Shown: positions 19,901 through 31,130, counted from the stretch's first letter. The stretch is 64,000 nucleotides of DNA from Axinella damicornis (GCA_963931865.1 OZ007509.1:16841815-16905814), one strand, 5' to 3'. Program-made: numbers and translations. The notes: generated by a model from the sequence alone, not told the origin.

Positions 19901-21422
19901 TAGATAGATAGATAGATAGATAGATGATTTTAATTTGTGACAGGAAAATGCCTCATCAGCGATAGTGCTGGTTTTCATGAGGGTCCTGCATATAACCACA
20001 TATAGTACAAACCGACAAACGGACAAAAGATAATAATATTATGTACAGTTGAGAAATATAATTATGCAAGTCACAGCACAAACCGACAAAAGATAATTAC
20101 AGTTGAGAAATATAATTATGCAAGTCATAGCACAAACCGACAAAAGATAATTACAGTTGAGAAATAAATGCAAGGGTACAACAGCCTTGCACACAGAATT
20201 TACAACTACAAAACAAAACAAGTGTACGCTACCTAAGTAAGAGTGATTGAAAGTATAAAAACAGTATCCTAAAAAGATATAAAAATATTATCAAACAAGC
20301 TTAATAATTATTGTCAATAAGATAGGCCTTGAGGTGTTTCTTAAAGAGAGGGGCTGATGCAGCAATTTCGGTGATTTCGGCAGGTAACTTGTTCCAATCC
20401 TGCGCCCCCTTGAAGCGAAAGGAGTTCTTGCCCACCTCTGTATGTACTGGGTATAGATGGAGCTTGTTCTGACCCCTAGTCGCATGGTAATTGGGCAATG
20501 CACTGTTTGCAATAAAGTGACCGTGAAGGTAACCTGGGGCCTGGTGATTAATACAGCGGTGAATCATGTTCAACCTGAACATTCGTTGTCTGCAGGATAG
20601 GGTCATCCACCTAAGCTGCTTCCTCAGCTCGTCACTGGGCGTTCTAGGTGGCTTTGCCAGGATTAGCCTCATTCTATAATTCTGGATTCTTTCCACTTTT
20701 TGCTGCAAGACTGCCCCACATTCATGCCAGACTACCGAGCAATAGTCAGTGTGAGGTAGGACCAGAGCATTGTAGAGTGATATCTTAGTGCTGACTGGAA
20801 GAACATCCTTCAGTTTTCGAAGCTGTGACAGCCCTCGGAAACACTTCCTCCTCACTGCTTCTATCTGGCCCCTCCAGGTCAGCTTGTCGTCAACCAGGAC
20901 TCCCAGATACTTCACTGTGTCACTTCTCTGTACTGCTCGCCCATCCAGAACCACATTGACTTCCTTGAGTTCCTTAGCCCTTCTCCTTCTGCTCAGTAGC
21001 AACACTTGGGTCTTCTTCGCATTGATCCTCAGTTTGTTCTTGCGTACCCAGTTGGACACTGCTGCAATGTCGCTTGTCAGATCTTGTTCTAGGCTGGCTG
21101 GACTGTTGCTTGAGCAGTAAAGGGCAGTGTCATCAGCATACTGTTTCACTGTGCATCGCTTGACTGCAAGTGGCAGGTCGTTCACGTAAATGGTGAACAA
21201 CAGTGGGCCAAGGATGGAACCTTGAGGAACACCCCTCCTGATGTTGCTCCACTCTGACATCGCAGATCCAATGACAACCCTCTGCTTTCTCCCATCCAGG
21301 TAGTTGGCAAACAGTTTTAATGCATTGCCTCGAATACCATAGCCTTCAAGTTTCTGCAGAAGGATCGAGTGGTCAACAATATCAAAAGCCTTACTCAGGT
21401 CAACCATTATCGTGCCCACTCA
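19901..21422 (-). mobile_element. 5'-truncated LINE with microsatellite tail
   Basis: Minus-strand reverse-transcriptase fragment plus a 3' UTR containing a ~54-base tandem repeat (about 20,045-20,165) and ending in a (GATA)n-type tail at 19,901-19,926. The empty site is preserved in the paralogous block near 44,376 (CATTCCCAG then TACAACTGCA), which fixes both ends. No clear target-site duplication is visible. Confidence 0.92.
20301..21419 (-). CDS. LINE reverse transcriptase, C-terminal part
   Basis: 372 open codons. Motifs: MVDLSKAFDIVDH (motif A Asp), RRGVPQGSILGPLLFTIYVN, then the active-site box written YADD (VKQYADDTALY). The thumb-side sequence KTQVLLLSRRRR follows, then KYLGVLVDDKLTW and a C-terminal region with YNALVLPHTDYCSVVW. 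The N-terminal fingers and the endonuclease are lost by 5' truncation. The first Met is only the first in frame. It differs clearly from the LINE at 4.4 kb (FADD box, poly-A tail), so a second family. Confidence 0.92.
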   Translation of the reverse strand: MGTIMVDLSKAFDIVDHSILLQKLEGYGIRGNALKLFANYLDGRKQRVVIGSAMSEWSNIRRGVPQGSILGPLLFTIYVNDLPLAVKRCTVKQYADDTALYCSSNSPASLEQDLTSDIAAVSNWVRKNKLRINAKKTQVLLLSRRRRAKELKEVNVVLDGRAVQRSDTVKYLGVLVDDKLTWRGQIEAVRRKCFRGLSQLRKLKDVLPVSTKISLYNALVLPHTDYCSVVWHECGAVLQQKVERIQNYRMRLILAKPPRTPSDELRKQLRWMTLSCRQRMFRLNMIHRCINHQAPGYLHGHFIANSALPNYHATRGQNKLHLYPVHTEVGKNSFRFKGAQDWNKLPAEITEIAASAPLFKKHLKAYLIDNNY

Positions 21423-22105
21423 TACAACTGCATGAGCTGCATTCCCATGCAAGGAACATGTACAATGTCATGTATATACAATGCATGACATGTTGTATAA
21501 CTACAGTGTAAATGGTTTCAATTAAGGTGGATTTCATTACTACATGCCCATTTCAAGAGTCCCCATGGTCAGCCCTCGAGGTCTCTCCCCTGCAAACAGC
21601 CTCCGACCCTAGTTCATCGTCATACGGGTAACTCACCCACTCTAATCAAATTCTAATTTGTGGTCAGCAGCCCGCCTTCACCAATTGCTGTATCGTCTAA
21701 ATGGGGTCAACAGTGAACGAGCAGACCACACATTAAAGCATGGATAATAGTACATGTACTATACTACAAGTAGATTCGCTCGCTCAGCTACTGTCCCCTC
21801 CTTTGCCAATGTGTTGAACTTGTAACCTACGGTTTCACTACACCACATACACCACCCACCCAAAACTATACTACTGAGTTGGACAGCCCTCTGTGGAGAG
21901 CTGTAACGACCTCCCAACCTCCACTCCCTGATCGTGTCTGCTTGCATCGTCCGTTCCAGCCCTAGAAACAGCTACCATCTTTTCAGCATGACAATCACAT
22001 TGAAACTGCATCGTTGTCCATAACCAATATGAAAATGTCATATAAAATGTGATGACAAGTCCTATGAATCTGCTACATAACATGTATATGTAAGGTGGAG
22101 TTGCC

Positions 22106-23890
22106 CTATGTCCAGCGGAACTTAAAAGTGAATCCCTGTCCACCAAACGGGTGAGCAAAAGGTCCTCCGGGGTTGAACCCTTGCTGCTGTTCTGGATCCA
22201 GAGGGTCCTCACCATTGTCAAACCTCTGACGCATGTCTGGGTGCAATGACAAGAACAAGTACTGAAAGTTTGTCCGGACAGTCATACAGTAATCACAGAG
22301 TCGGTAGACTCTGTATGTAGGGATACGACGTACACGCAATATATGCTAATACAAAAGAATCTCTCCAAATCTCAGAAACGGTACACTTATAAGCCTTTAT
22401 AACCACATACCGTTCATCTTCGAGTGTTTTCATGACCAACAAGACTTCTCGCGTCGCGAAAAACCGTCGCGAAAGTACCGCACCAGGTACTCGCAAAACG
22501 GGCAAATTGTTTTTCTTTCTTCTTTCTTTCTTTCTTTCTTTCTTTCAGACGGGCTAGCTCAACGTCGCCTCAATCCCTCATGATGGTTTTCGCACGAAAC
22601 AGCAGCATTTTACACCGAGCAGTGCACCAGCCCATCGCTTTTTGGCAACCTCCAAGTCTTCACCAGGCGGCTACAGCTGCCCACTCAATAACTATGGCTT
22701 CATTTGTCACGCCATTTTCATGTTTGTACGCATGCGCACTTAAACGATCACTTAGCAACGATACGTAATTATTATTCAAGATCGCTGAATTAGAAGTGAC
22801 TTGCGCTGTTGTGTTTAATACTGTAACTAGACTGAGGTAAATTCTTTGTGCTATATAATATACTAGACTGTGTTCTGTGAGAGGGGTGAATGCCTATCTA
22901 AAGACTCAACAATGTGTCGCTACTACTATCTGGTATAGCTATTTTAGCTACACTATACTTAGCTATGGTCTTCAGCTCAGGGAGCACTGGCTTAGTATCC
23001 ATCCAGAAAAGGGTTGGCTTTTGAGATGCTTGGGTCTGATTCTTCAGCCATTGCTGGCAGTGTAAATGCCAGAGTCCAGTATGCATGCGCCTGCTGCTAA
23101 AAAAAATGACATAAACAAGTAATAAAAAACATTTAAAATGTAACAGGATGTAGGGATACCAGAACCGCAAAAAGTAAGGAAACAAGGTAGGGATGATCAC
23201 ACAAAACAGTGAAGTATACAATCCCCCTACATATCTTTTTTCATTATACACGTATTATGGGAAAAGATTTCTGTAGGGGGTTGTATACTTCACTGTTTTG
23301 TGTGATCATCCCTACCTTGTTTCCTTACTTTTTGCGGTTCTGGTATCCCTACATCCTGTTACATTTTAAATGTTTTTTATTACTTGTATTATGTGGATCT
23401 GTGACACGTCTTGATATCTGTAGCTGTCATGACATCTCTAACACGCAAAACGTAGCGTCTTCGTTCTGAAAATTTTGCCATTTTTCGATTACGTCATGCT
23501 CATGTGAGAAGATGTACCAGGCCGGCCCTTCCCGCTTTACCGTACTGCAAGCGACGAAAAGCTGGGCGTGGGACTGGGAACGAGGCTAACTGTACCAGTG
23601 AAACATGTAATCCACAGACGTCATGACCGCATACTTCACCCCTCACAAAGTTTGTGCAGATAGCTGCACCCCAAGTGACAGATGAATGAACTATACAGCA
23701 AAGGGGATATGACACCTAACAGACCATAAGGGGCAGTGGTATACCTGGGTCTGTCAGGACCTCCTTAGCAGCAGCAATGTCAAGAAACATCTTCTCTGCC
23801 TTCTGTTTGTTCTCTCCCTCGTAAGCATCCGGATGCCATTTCCGGGCCAGTTTACGATAAGCCTTGTTGATCTCCGACTTGGTTGCAGTT
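22106..23890 (-). pseudogene. DNAJC3: DNAJC3 3' fragment (J domain + C-terminus), duplicate
   Basis: Exon 23,745-23,890 encodes the J-domain core (ATKSEINKAYRKLARKWHPD with the HPD triad, then AEKMFLDIAAAKEVL). Exon 22,106-22,237 encodes MRQRFDNGEDPLDPEQQQ and the Gly/Phe-rich end FGGQGFTFKFRWT with a stop. The two exons keep frame and splice sites and match 45,732-46,281 almost base for base. A ~1.1 kb element fills the intron. All upstream exons are missing because the duplication ends at 23,947, so it cannot make the co-chaperone. The reading frame is undamaged, implying a recent copy. Confidence 0.88.
22292..23388. mobile_element. Composite non-autonomous element in DNAJC3-fragment intron
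   Basis: Begins CACAGAGTCGGTAGACTCTG and ends with TTATTACTTGT. The empty site is in block 2 at about 45,919 (ACAGTAATATTATGTGG). It contains CGTCGCGAAAGTACCGC, a TTTC microsatellite and, at its right end (23,100-23,380), a hairpin with ~125-base arms. A second copy of about 790 bases lies at 34,785-35,573 in different flanking DNA, showing mobility. No ORF with a known domain. Confidence 0.75.
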
Positions 23891-23947
23891 CTGCGAGTAA
23901 ACACATCAAGCTGGTTTCACTGCCATCTTTACTCAGCAGTGAGTAAG

Positions 23948-24246
23948 ATTGAAGCTAAGTTTGCCACTGCATTGAACAGTAGCGTACTCTGTACTCCCAA
24001 TCAGGGATATGTTCTCAACATCTTGTATGATCATCCGTGTGGTCTCGCTAACACTGTGGTTACCAGGTAGGAAGTGGAACACAGCGTTGGACATGAAGTA
24101 GTGGCTGATATTCTGCGCATACTCTGACAGGCTGAGACATGGCTGCCTTGCACTGCAGCTGCTGGTAGAGTCAGGCCTCACCCAGTACTCCGTGGCAGCA
24201 CAGCACAGCAGAGGAACAACGGCAGCAATAGCAGCTGGGAGACCAT
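23948..24246 (-). pseudogene. Truncated first exon of a sponge-type secreted protein
   Basis: Minus-strand open frame with a hydrophobic leader (LPAAIAAVVPLLCCAAT), then EYWVRPDSTSSCSARQPC, LSEYAQNISHYF, FLPGNHSV and several N-glycosylation sites. The layout CxxxxPCLxLSEYAxxxxxYF...FLPGxH is one I associate with large families of secreted repeat (beta-helix-like) proteins in sponges; this is recollection, not a search. The frame is cut at the duplication boundary (23,947) and then reads three codons of DNAJC3 intron before a stop. No ATG is in frame with the leader, so an upstream start exon may exist. Confidence 0.45.
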
Positions 24247-25085
24247 CTTCAATGGTTTACAATGACTTCAATGGCCAAATTTTACTCTTAACTGCTTAGC
24301 TATCTTAGCTTTGAGATCGAACATAACTTTACCAAAAGTGTGTTTATACAGTAGAATCAGTGGTTTCACATTCATAACACAGCTATCGATTCGGTGGGTT
24401 TACTATGTGGTGATTGATGCAGTGTCCTATGGAAATCACTAGTTTTTCTGGCTGCCTTGAAATTTGCACAGTTAACTTTGCACCTCACAAAATACCCATT
24501 GTACATACGGTATTTGCACAACCATTGCAACAAACCAGGAGCCCACATTTGCAACCTAGCTACAGACGAGAGTGTGGCCCCAATTAAGCGGTCAATAAAA
24601 TTTCCATTTGTAGCCGAACTCTTGAGGAGAGTCATGTTTCCAGATGGTCTCTGATAGTTGTACACGCTATTAATTCCTTGGATTAGACAATCCACATAAA
24701 AGTTAGAGAGTGCAGTCCATGAATGAGCCGGGCAGTGCATGAGTTGTGTATATTTATGATCTCCGGATAAAGTATACAACTCCCAAAGTTGTGTGTTATT
24801 CTGATTTGAGTAGCTACTGCTAGAGTAACATCTGATAGCTGCACTGACAAACTATGTACAGATACAACCTTACATTGGTCTGGAAAACATGCAGTCTATA
24901 CATGCACATATAGCCTCGTTCCCAGGCGCTTGGTAATTACCGAGCGCCTGTGACTGAGGCTAATGCACATACAGCTACATGTACCATAAGTAGTGTACAA
25001 TTGTCATGGGTCCTAAGGAATAGGTTTTGTACTGAGAACAATTTTAAGAGCCCTCATTTAACCAGCAAACATTGAATTGACTCAC
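24247..25085. other. No convincing gene; one TAGCCTC hairpin
   Basis: An open stretch at 24,372-24,779 (minus, 135 codons) shows no recognisable motif or splice support. A short hairpin TAGCCTCGTTCCCAGGCG...CGCCTGTGACTGAGGCTA lies at 24,912-24,962. Otherwise nothing is seen. Confidence 0.5.
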
Positions 25086-25220
25086 TGCAGCAAATGATGC
25101 CCTGGTCCAGTGGAGCAGTGGAGCCATGAAGCTAGCAGCATTGAGAAAGGGAGCTGCACATGCTAAAGCAACAATGCTCATCACAACTAAGGGGATGTAT
25201 GCTATCAAGTAGTCAGACAA
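25086..25220 (-). CDS. Candidate exon with membrane segments, unknown gene
   Basis: Exactly 45 codons between an acceptor (CACTTCAG) and a donor (GCA|GTGAGT), phase 0 at both ends. The peptide starts LSDYLIAYIPLVVMSIVALA and continues with a second apolar stretch (PFLNAASFMAPLL), consistent with one or two membrane helices. No partner exon was identified and no family is recognised. Confidence 0.35.
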
Positions 25221-25416
25221 CTGAAGTGCATGCATGTTTCCTTGCCTGTCAGTTATAGAGTCAAGTTTTGCGGAGGAATAGAGCTAGTGGCTAAGACAGG
25301 AACGGAATTGGAACAATTCAGTGTGGATATCATAGGTACCAACCAGGATCCCGATAGCGGCACTGGAAAGACAACTACAGCCACGTCCTATACAACCGGC
25401 AAGAGGTTTTTGTTGT

Positions 25417-25470
25417 ATAGTCAAAGGGTACCTACATTGGTATACTAATGTAGGTACCCTTTGACTATAG
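25417..25470. repeat. Short perfect hairpin
   Basis: ATAGTCAAAGGGTACCTACA and its exact inverted copy separated by about 12 bases. Probably a minimal hairpin element. Confidence 0.8.
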
Positions 25471-26039
25471 CATTCACTCATATATGAGGTTATGACAAGC
25501 TAGCTGCAGCTGTGCTCAGTGTTGCGCTGAAGTATAACTTCATTCAGCATTGAAGAAGTATCATAATATTATGGCCAAGACCTCACCCCACCTTTCTATC
25601 TCTGGCTTGCCAGTAGCTATTTCTTCAACAACGTATAATTATAGTACACTCAACAGTACAGTTTAACTTTTTCAGGTGCATTCTTGCATGATCTAGCTAA
25701 GCTTGCACAACCCAACCTTCCTTGCAGCTGCTTTCAGTACCAGCCTCCAAATAGCTGGGCCATGCAGCTTGCCATGTATATAGCATGCATGTAAGAAACC
25801 ACTGTATAGTCCTCCTTTTGAAGGTTCGAAATGTTGTATATAGGGAAACCTGGGATCTGCATGAAACCATCCTTTGTAGAGAGGTCTATTATACTGTGTC
25901 TCTATCTCTGAGGGTCCACGTGCTTTTAACTGTAATACCATGAACTGGTTGCACAATCCAATCGATGCTGCCCCATTCAGTCACACGCGTTATGATCACT
26001 TAATGTGCATGTTTAGCACATCAGGCATAGTATAACTAA

Positions 26040-26350
26040 CTGTAAAGGTAGCTAGCACACGTATATAGCCAGACACATGATTATGGTCACATGACCATGG
26101 TATAAAATTAATGTAAAGCAGGAGGGGAGGTGTGGGAGACACATGTAATACAGCCAGACACAGTCACATGACCATGGTATAGCACATACAATAGAAAGCA
26201 GGAAGGGAGGGGGAGGTATATAGCCAGACATATGATTTGTACAACTATAATAAGATCACGGTACAACATGCAATAAATAATGCAGGGGGGGGGGGGGGGG
26301 GGGGGGACGGGACACAATGTTGTGTATGTAGCCAGACCATAATCATGCAT
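26040..26350. repeat. Degenerate tandem repeat, ~90-base unit, with poly-G
   Basis: Three to four diverged units containing AGCCAGACA, CACATGACCATGGTATA and GCAGGAGGGGAGG. A poly-G run of about 23 lies at 26,285-26,307. Confidence 0.7.
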
Positions 26351-26713
26351 ATCACGGTGGTTTTAGATACATAAATAATAAAACATGCATGGACACTGCT
26401 TACAATGAGATCTGTGAGTGATACTGTTCCATCCTGTAGACATGAAGGTGTAAAATAGGATAATTCAAATCTGTCTCATAGCATTGAGAAAAATTATTTA
26501 GTCAAAGATGGACTAGCTACTACTATAAAATGTTATTCACAAGATGTACAGAACACATACTGGTAAGCAAGCCTAGTAACGTCAGATTACACATGCTGTT
26601 AACAGGTCTTCGTTATGCCAGCATATATGCTTTTTAGTTATGCATGATAGAACTATATAGGCTGACTGTCAAATGTCTACTTCAGGTATAATTATATGAC
26701 ATGGCCTGGCATT

Positions 26714-26832
26714 GTGGTCTATTAGACAAAACCCTAGTCATGAAAATTAACCCTAAGGCAAAACCCTAGTCATGAAACTTAACCCTATAGGGTTAATTTC
26801 TGTGACTAGGGTTTTGCCTATAGACCACAAGG
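26714..26832. mobile_element. Hairpin element with AACCCTAGTCATGAAA repeats
   Basis: Ends TGGTCTATTAGACAAAACCC and its near complement. The left arm contains a tandem duplication of CAAAACCCTAGTCATGAAA. It lies just downstream of DD2. Confidence 0.75.
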
Positions 26833-26907
26833 CCATGGAGGTGTGCTCATGAATGATATTATGAATGTGAGCATAATAAACAAATCTGACAAATCTCGGA
26901 AGCATAG

Positions 26908-29151
26908 TTAAGAGCATCGGAGCATAGCATACCTGGACCATACAAGGCCTAAATTCTGACTATACACAAAATTAATATCATACTCATCGATCATGAATAC
27001 TGCAACTTCAGAGTTATATTTGCCAATAGCCAATAATATCATCATGTGAATATTTGCAGCAGATGGCCCATGCAGCAATGAATGGTAGTGCACTCTGAAC
27101 CTTTCCAATAAATGTTCTGGCCGGTTCGTGCACAATATATTATGGCCTGATACATAAGGTGCATTCTTAAACACTCTATCACATTCCGAATACCAGCATC
27201 TGCCATTTAATGTGATGGTAGCTGGTTAATTAGAATACTGAATATAGTGTTATAGTGTGACAGACAAATTTGGACTGCTAGCTACAATCATGCTCAAAAT
27301 CAAATTTGATCTCACTTGCACGCACACTCAAACCTTTTTGCAGCATCATGGCAGTCTGCAGTATGAAGCAGTTCAAGAAACTCCTTGAAGTCCCTCTTAT
27401 CCTTAGCCCACCAGCTCTGGAAGAGAGCATTCACCAGTCCCTCTGTTCTGTCCTTGTAGCCCGACTGAAGGGAGTCAAGGTCCTCATCCTCCACCCTCAG
27501 TGCTGATGCCAGGAGTGGAATCTGCTCTTTTTTGACCAACTTTGCACCATCAAATAGGACTGCATCCTGGGTTAGTCAGAAATATTTGCAGTACCCATGC
27601 AAGTTTGACACATAGCTATATTCAGAAATGAGCCTATAACCCTGTGATGTCAGTGTTGTTACCTGATTTGGGAATTGTGTGCTCGAGATCTGTAGAACTT
27701 GACGAACTGGAGAAAACTCTCCGTTCCTCAGCCTATAGTAGGAATGTAGAAGAGCAATGTCATGAAAATTTTGTGGTCTAGGATATACGTACTTACTTGT
27801 CAGCCGTTGTGGTCTTGCCAATCTCTTCCAGAACACATGCCAGTAGATGTCTTGTGCGGATGTTTATGTGCTGATTTTCCTCCCACCCTATCAGCAAGTG
27901 ACAGGTCTTTACTACCAGATTTCGCTCATTCATTGTTCTTAGTCGGCAGACCTCAGAGTCACCAAGTACGGCTGCAAGGTGCTCCACCTTATCTGCAACT
28001 TCTTCTGCTACATGAAGCAGCTCCCTAGATGTTAGACGGTTGCCAGTTTTTCTTGCGGGATTCACTTCTTCACACTTTGAGCCCGCCATTTCAGCCAGTG
28101 TCAGTTGAACATACCGTCTTAGCCTTTTTCCTGCTGACACTTCCAGGCTGTTACTAGGATCCTCCATCCAATCCCAGAGAATTAGGTAGGTCTTTTGTAC
28201 CAGAGACAGGTTTTGTAGCTCAGGCAGCGCTTCGAGATAACAGAGGTATTCATTTTTGCCCAACCTTGTGGCAATATTCTTCAACGCCTTCACACCTTGA
28301 TTGGCGATTTTATTTGCCATATATTCCAAGTCTATGTGGGCCTCACGCTATTAGTATTGAAAAAAATTTCTATAACACTCCTGCCACCACAGCAATGATC
28401 ATAGTACAGCAGTACAATCCCCCCATAATTTATACTGTAGTCGCTCGTTACTAGGTGCAGCTCACTTATAGGCACATATTTACTAGTAAGTCATAGGCGC
28501 AGGTCAGACCCTTGTCTCAGCTGCTATTTATTAAGCACTGAAGTCTTCTTCCAGAAACTCTGCCATTTTTATCTTACGGAGTGTAAAAAGCTATAATTCA
28601 CAATGAAGTGCACTTCCTATTCGAGGAATGTCATTCCAAATTAATTATGCACGTCTTGCATATTTCCTTCCTGTGGATATATACAATAACGAGCGACTAC
28701 ACTACAACATGCAGTTACAACTACACAGTGACATTCACATTAGCTACATGCAACTTTTATAGCCCATGGCATTTCGTAACTAAGCTTTCCCTCAGAGGCA
28801 TAAATTTCAACTCATCAGGATATGCATGTTGTAGATCTAGTGATCATGAATAATTAATGAGGTCACATGCCCATGGTAGCATTATGCCAATGGCAGCAAC
28901 CAGAATCCTTTGCTGTGGAAAGCATCTAGAGTGTATAATAGTTTGGGGGGTTTTATAATAGTTTTGTGTAATTTTACACAAAGAAATAGCTATAAGCCTA
29001 ATATGAAGTTATGAACATGGGCCTAAATGAACATTAGACTGTTTCTTCAAACAATAAACAGATGGTAGTTGGATGGATATTATCCCCTAAATCCACCTAC
29101 CACATTTTCTTCAACAATCTGAAGACCTCCTCTTTCAACCACATCCGACAT
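26908..29151 (-). CDS. DD2: multi-Death-domain protein, complete spliced model
   Basis: Exons: 29,101-29,151 (ATG, MSDVVERGGLQIVEENV), 27,797-28,347, 27,663-27,732, 27,316-27,566 and 26,908-27,175 (stop). All introns are GT-AG and phases run 0, 2, 0, 2 without a break, giving about 330 residues. Death-fold repeats: first (ALKNIATRLGKNEYL, LWDWMED), second (ELLHVAEEVADKVEHLAAVL, TCHLLIGWEENQ, RHLLACVLEEIG) and third (QIPLLASALRVEDEDLDSL, ALFQSWWAKDKRDFKEFLEL, CHDAAKRFE). The terminal exon encodes an 88-residue tail (HYHSLLHGPSAANIHMMILL, FMIDEYDINFVYS) I do not recognise. Paralogue of DD1 and probably an adaptor in signalling complexes. The final exon is the least certain part. Confidence 0.7.
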
Positions 29152-29436
29152 TGTTAGGCTTCCTTCTGCAGCAAACAATGGGGAATGGATATAAAATAGC
29201 TAGTACTCCTTTCAGTAAGTGAAAATTGATATTCCATCACTTTCAGGCCACATCCTTGCCCCTTTGCTTTTAGTAGTAGCTCATGTTTGTCCTAGCCTAT
29301 AGCCTCGAACCCAGGCCTGGGTTCGAGGCTAGTCCTAGCCTTGTTCCATGCAGCCTGGTAATGAGGCTATGCTATGCGTGTCTGTCTTAAACGGTATGAA
29401 TAGTCTGATACATGAATCTGGTAACTATATATAGAG

Positions 29437-29692
29437 CAGTGTTCTCGCTAGAAATCTACATCCAAATGGTGCATGATGTATAATCTTATCATCCAGACAT
29501 GTGAATGGCTTTGTTTACACACTACTATTGAATGTTAAGTGGGAAACCCTGCCAGCAGCTGCTGTGGGCAGGGAAATGAATATTAAGGAAGTGATCCAAA
29601 TGGTGCACCTACTTAAGTTTACCACATCTGAATGGAGATTCGATTAACCAAATGGTGCTGCACCGTCTGCTAAAGGCCTAGCGAGAACACTG
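29437..29692. mobile_element. hAT-type MITE with perfect 8-bp target duplication
   Basis: Termini CAGTGTTCTCGCTAG and CTAGCGAGAACACTG. The flanking duplication ATATAGAG is at 29,429-29,436 and 29,693-29,700. It is 256 bases and non-coding, with repeated internal CCAAATGGTGC motifs. An 8-bp duplication with CAGTG...CACTG ends is the hAT signature. Confidence 0.92.
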
Positions 29693-30136
29693 ATATAGAG
29701 CGTATTCATGCAATACTCCCCCCCCCCCCCCCCCCCCCTGGACATGGGATAGCTCTTATATTTATGGAGAGTATGTTTACAATATATGAAGACTTAGTCT
29801 ATTAGCTAACCTGCTTGATGCATTTAGCATTTATCGGGCAAAGAATCAAATTTGGCCGACAAGACACATATGCATCGTCTCGTTCCCAGACCCCAATGCC
29901 CACCAGTCTGTAACATGACAAGCATGTCTCTCTCAGTACTAGTCACAAATTCTCAGATGATATTTGCTTGATTGTCGGTCACCTTACTATAGTCAAATTC
30001 CCAACTGCTTCAGCACTGTTTCATTGACATAAGTTATCTAGTGTCATTCCAGGCTGTTGTGTGGGGCAGAGAGCCTGGGAACAACACTAGAGAATGATGC
30101 ATTTGGGGCAATCATAATTCAGCACTAGAGCCGTAC

Positions 30137-30454
30137 TTATTCATTTTTCTCCATGGGTACAATTGTGAACGGCCATCCCACATTCATATCTCGAGACTCA
30201 CACAGGTCATAGAGCAGGCCCATAGGGGATTCGATCAACCCTCCTGAATGGAGTTCTGACAATATCGGACTACAGCAATATATACGGCATGCAGGGATCA
30301 AAACAAAGCCCAGTCTTATGCTGTGCACAGAACCAGAAACTGGCAGTGGCAATGCAGTGCAAAGCATGAAGTTGCTATCAGAGTGATGACTGAAAGTGAT
30401 GGCGAAATATTTTCCCAAGCTTTGTGCATTTTTTTGCCTGCTGTGCACAAACAC
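30137..30454 (-). CDS. Uncertain ORF, 105 codons
   Basis: Open frame MFVHSRQKNAQSLGKYFA to MNVGWPFTIVPMEKNE with several Cys and apolar residues. There is no recognised domain, no paralogue in the window and no clear splice support. Retained only because it is complex, non-repetitive sequence; chance is equally likely. Confidence 0.15.
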   Translation of the reverse strand: MFVHSRQKNAQSLGKYFAITFSHHSDSNFMLCTALPLPVSGSVHSIRLGFVLIPACRIYCCSPILSELHSGGLIESPMGLLYDLCESRDMNVGWPFTIVPMEKNE

Positions 30455-30579
30455 TAGTACTCCCCATGTAAACCATGTCTGAGTATTCCTTCTCTACCTG
30501 TAAAACAGAGAACCACGTATACCTTTTCCACTGCATATATGCTAGCTTTAGTAAGGGTTTCTTGCCAAAACTCTAACTA

Positions 30580-31130
30580 CCGTATTTCCATGTATAGACG
30601 CCGCCCTCAAATAGACGCCGCCCTCAAATAAACGCCACATAATTGGAGGCGCTGAGTGAGATAAACGCCGCCCTCGAATAAACACCGCAGCAGGTTAGCA
30701 CGTGCGCAAAGTATGACGATACAACTTTGTATGCATACGCAGTCGTGGAAAGTCTCGAGCTCGTCGTCAGCCCCCGGGCCCCCCTCCCCCTCCATATGCA
30801 TCCTGCGAAGGCATCTTCTTCACCATCGTCCTTGTCCCGCGTGTATCACTTTGTCGCCTAGCGATGGTTAATCAAAGCGCTCAGTGCTCCAGCTGCAGAG
30901 GGCACTTGCCGAATCTTGCCCATTGTGAGTTGTTGTTTTGTGTGTTTCTCGACCAAATTTTCCTACCTTCTCACCAGCTTGTCGACACAATTTGACAGGG
31001 AGCTAGCTAGGGATGCTGTGTACGTGGCGTGGTCATACTGCCCAAAGTAATAAACGCCGCCCTCGAATAGTCGCCGCACCAAACTGTACAACGAAATAAA
31101 CGCCGCGGCGTCTATTCGCGGAAATACATT
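30580..31130. mobile_element. Element with GTATTTCC...GACGCCGC inverted termini
   Basis: The left end CGTATTTCCATGTATAGACG and the right end, reverse-complemented GTATTTCCGCGAATAGACGC, match. Internal CGCCGCCCTCAAATAAACGCC units are repeated near both ends. About 550 bases, non-coding. Confidence 0.75.

Larger units (their letters stand above)
11881..23947. repeat. Segmental duplication, block 1
   Basis: Collinear with 37,335-46,331 apart from insertions. It holds, in order: the N-terminal half of a C45 gene, a cyclophilin-H pseudogene with the same MITE, the E2F/TATA segment, the C-terminal half of a C45 gene, and DNAJC3 exons 12 and 11. Block-1-specific insertions are the hairpin at 12,080, the TTAA element at 18,228, the LINE at 19,901 and the composite element at 22,292. 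The right edge cuts the DNAJC3 intron after exon 11 at about 23,947. Confidence 0.9.
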
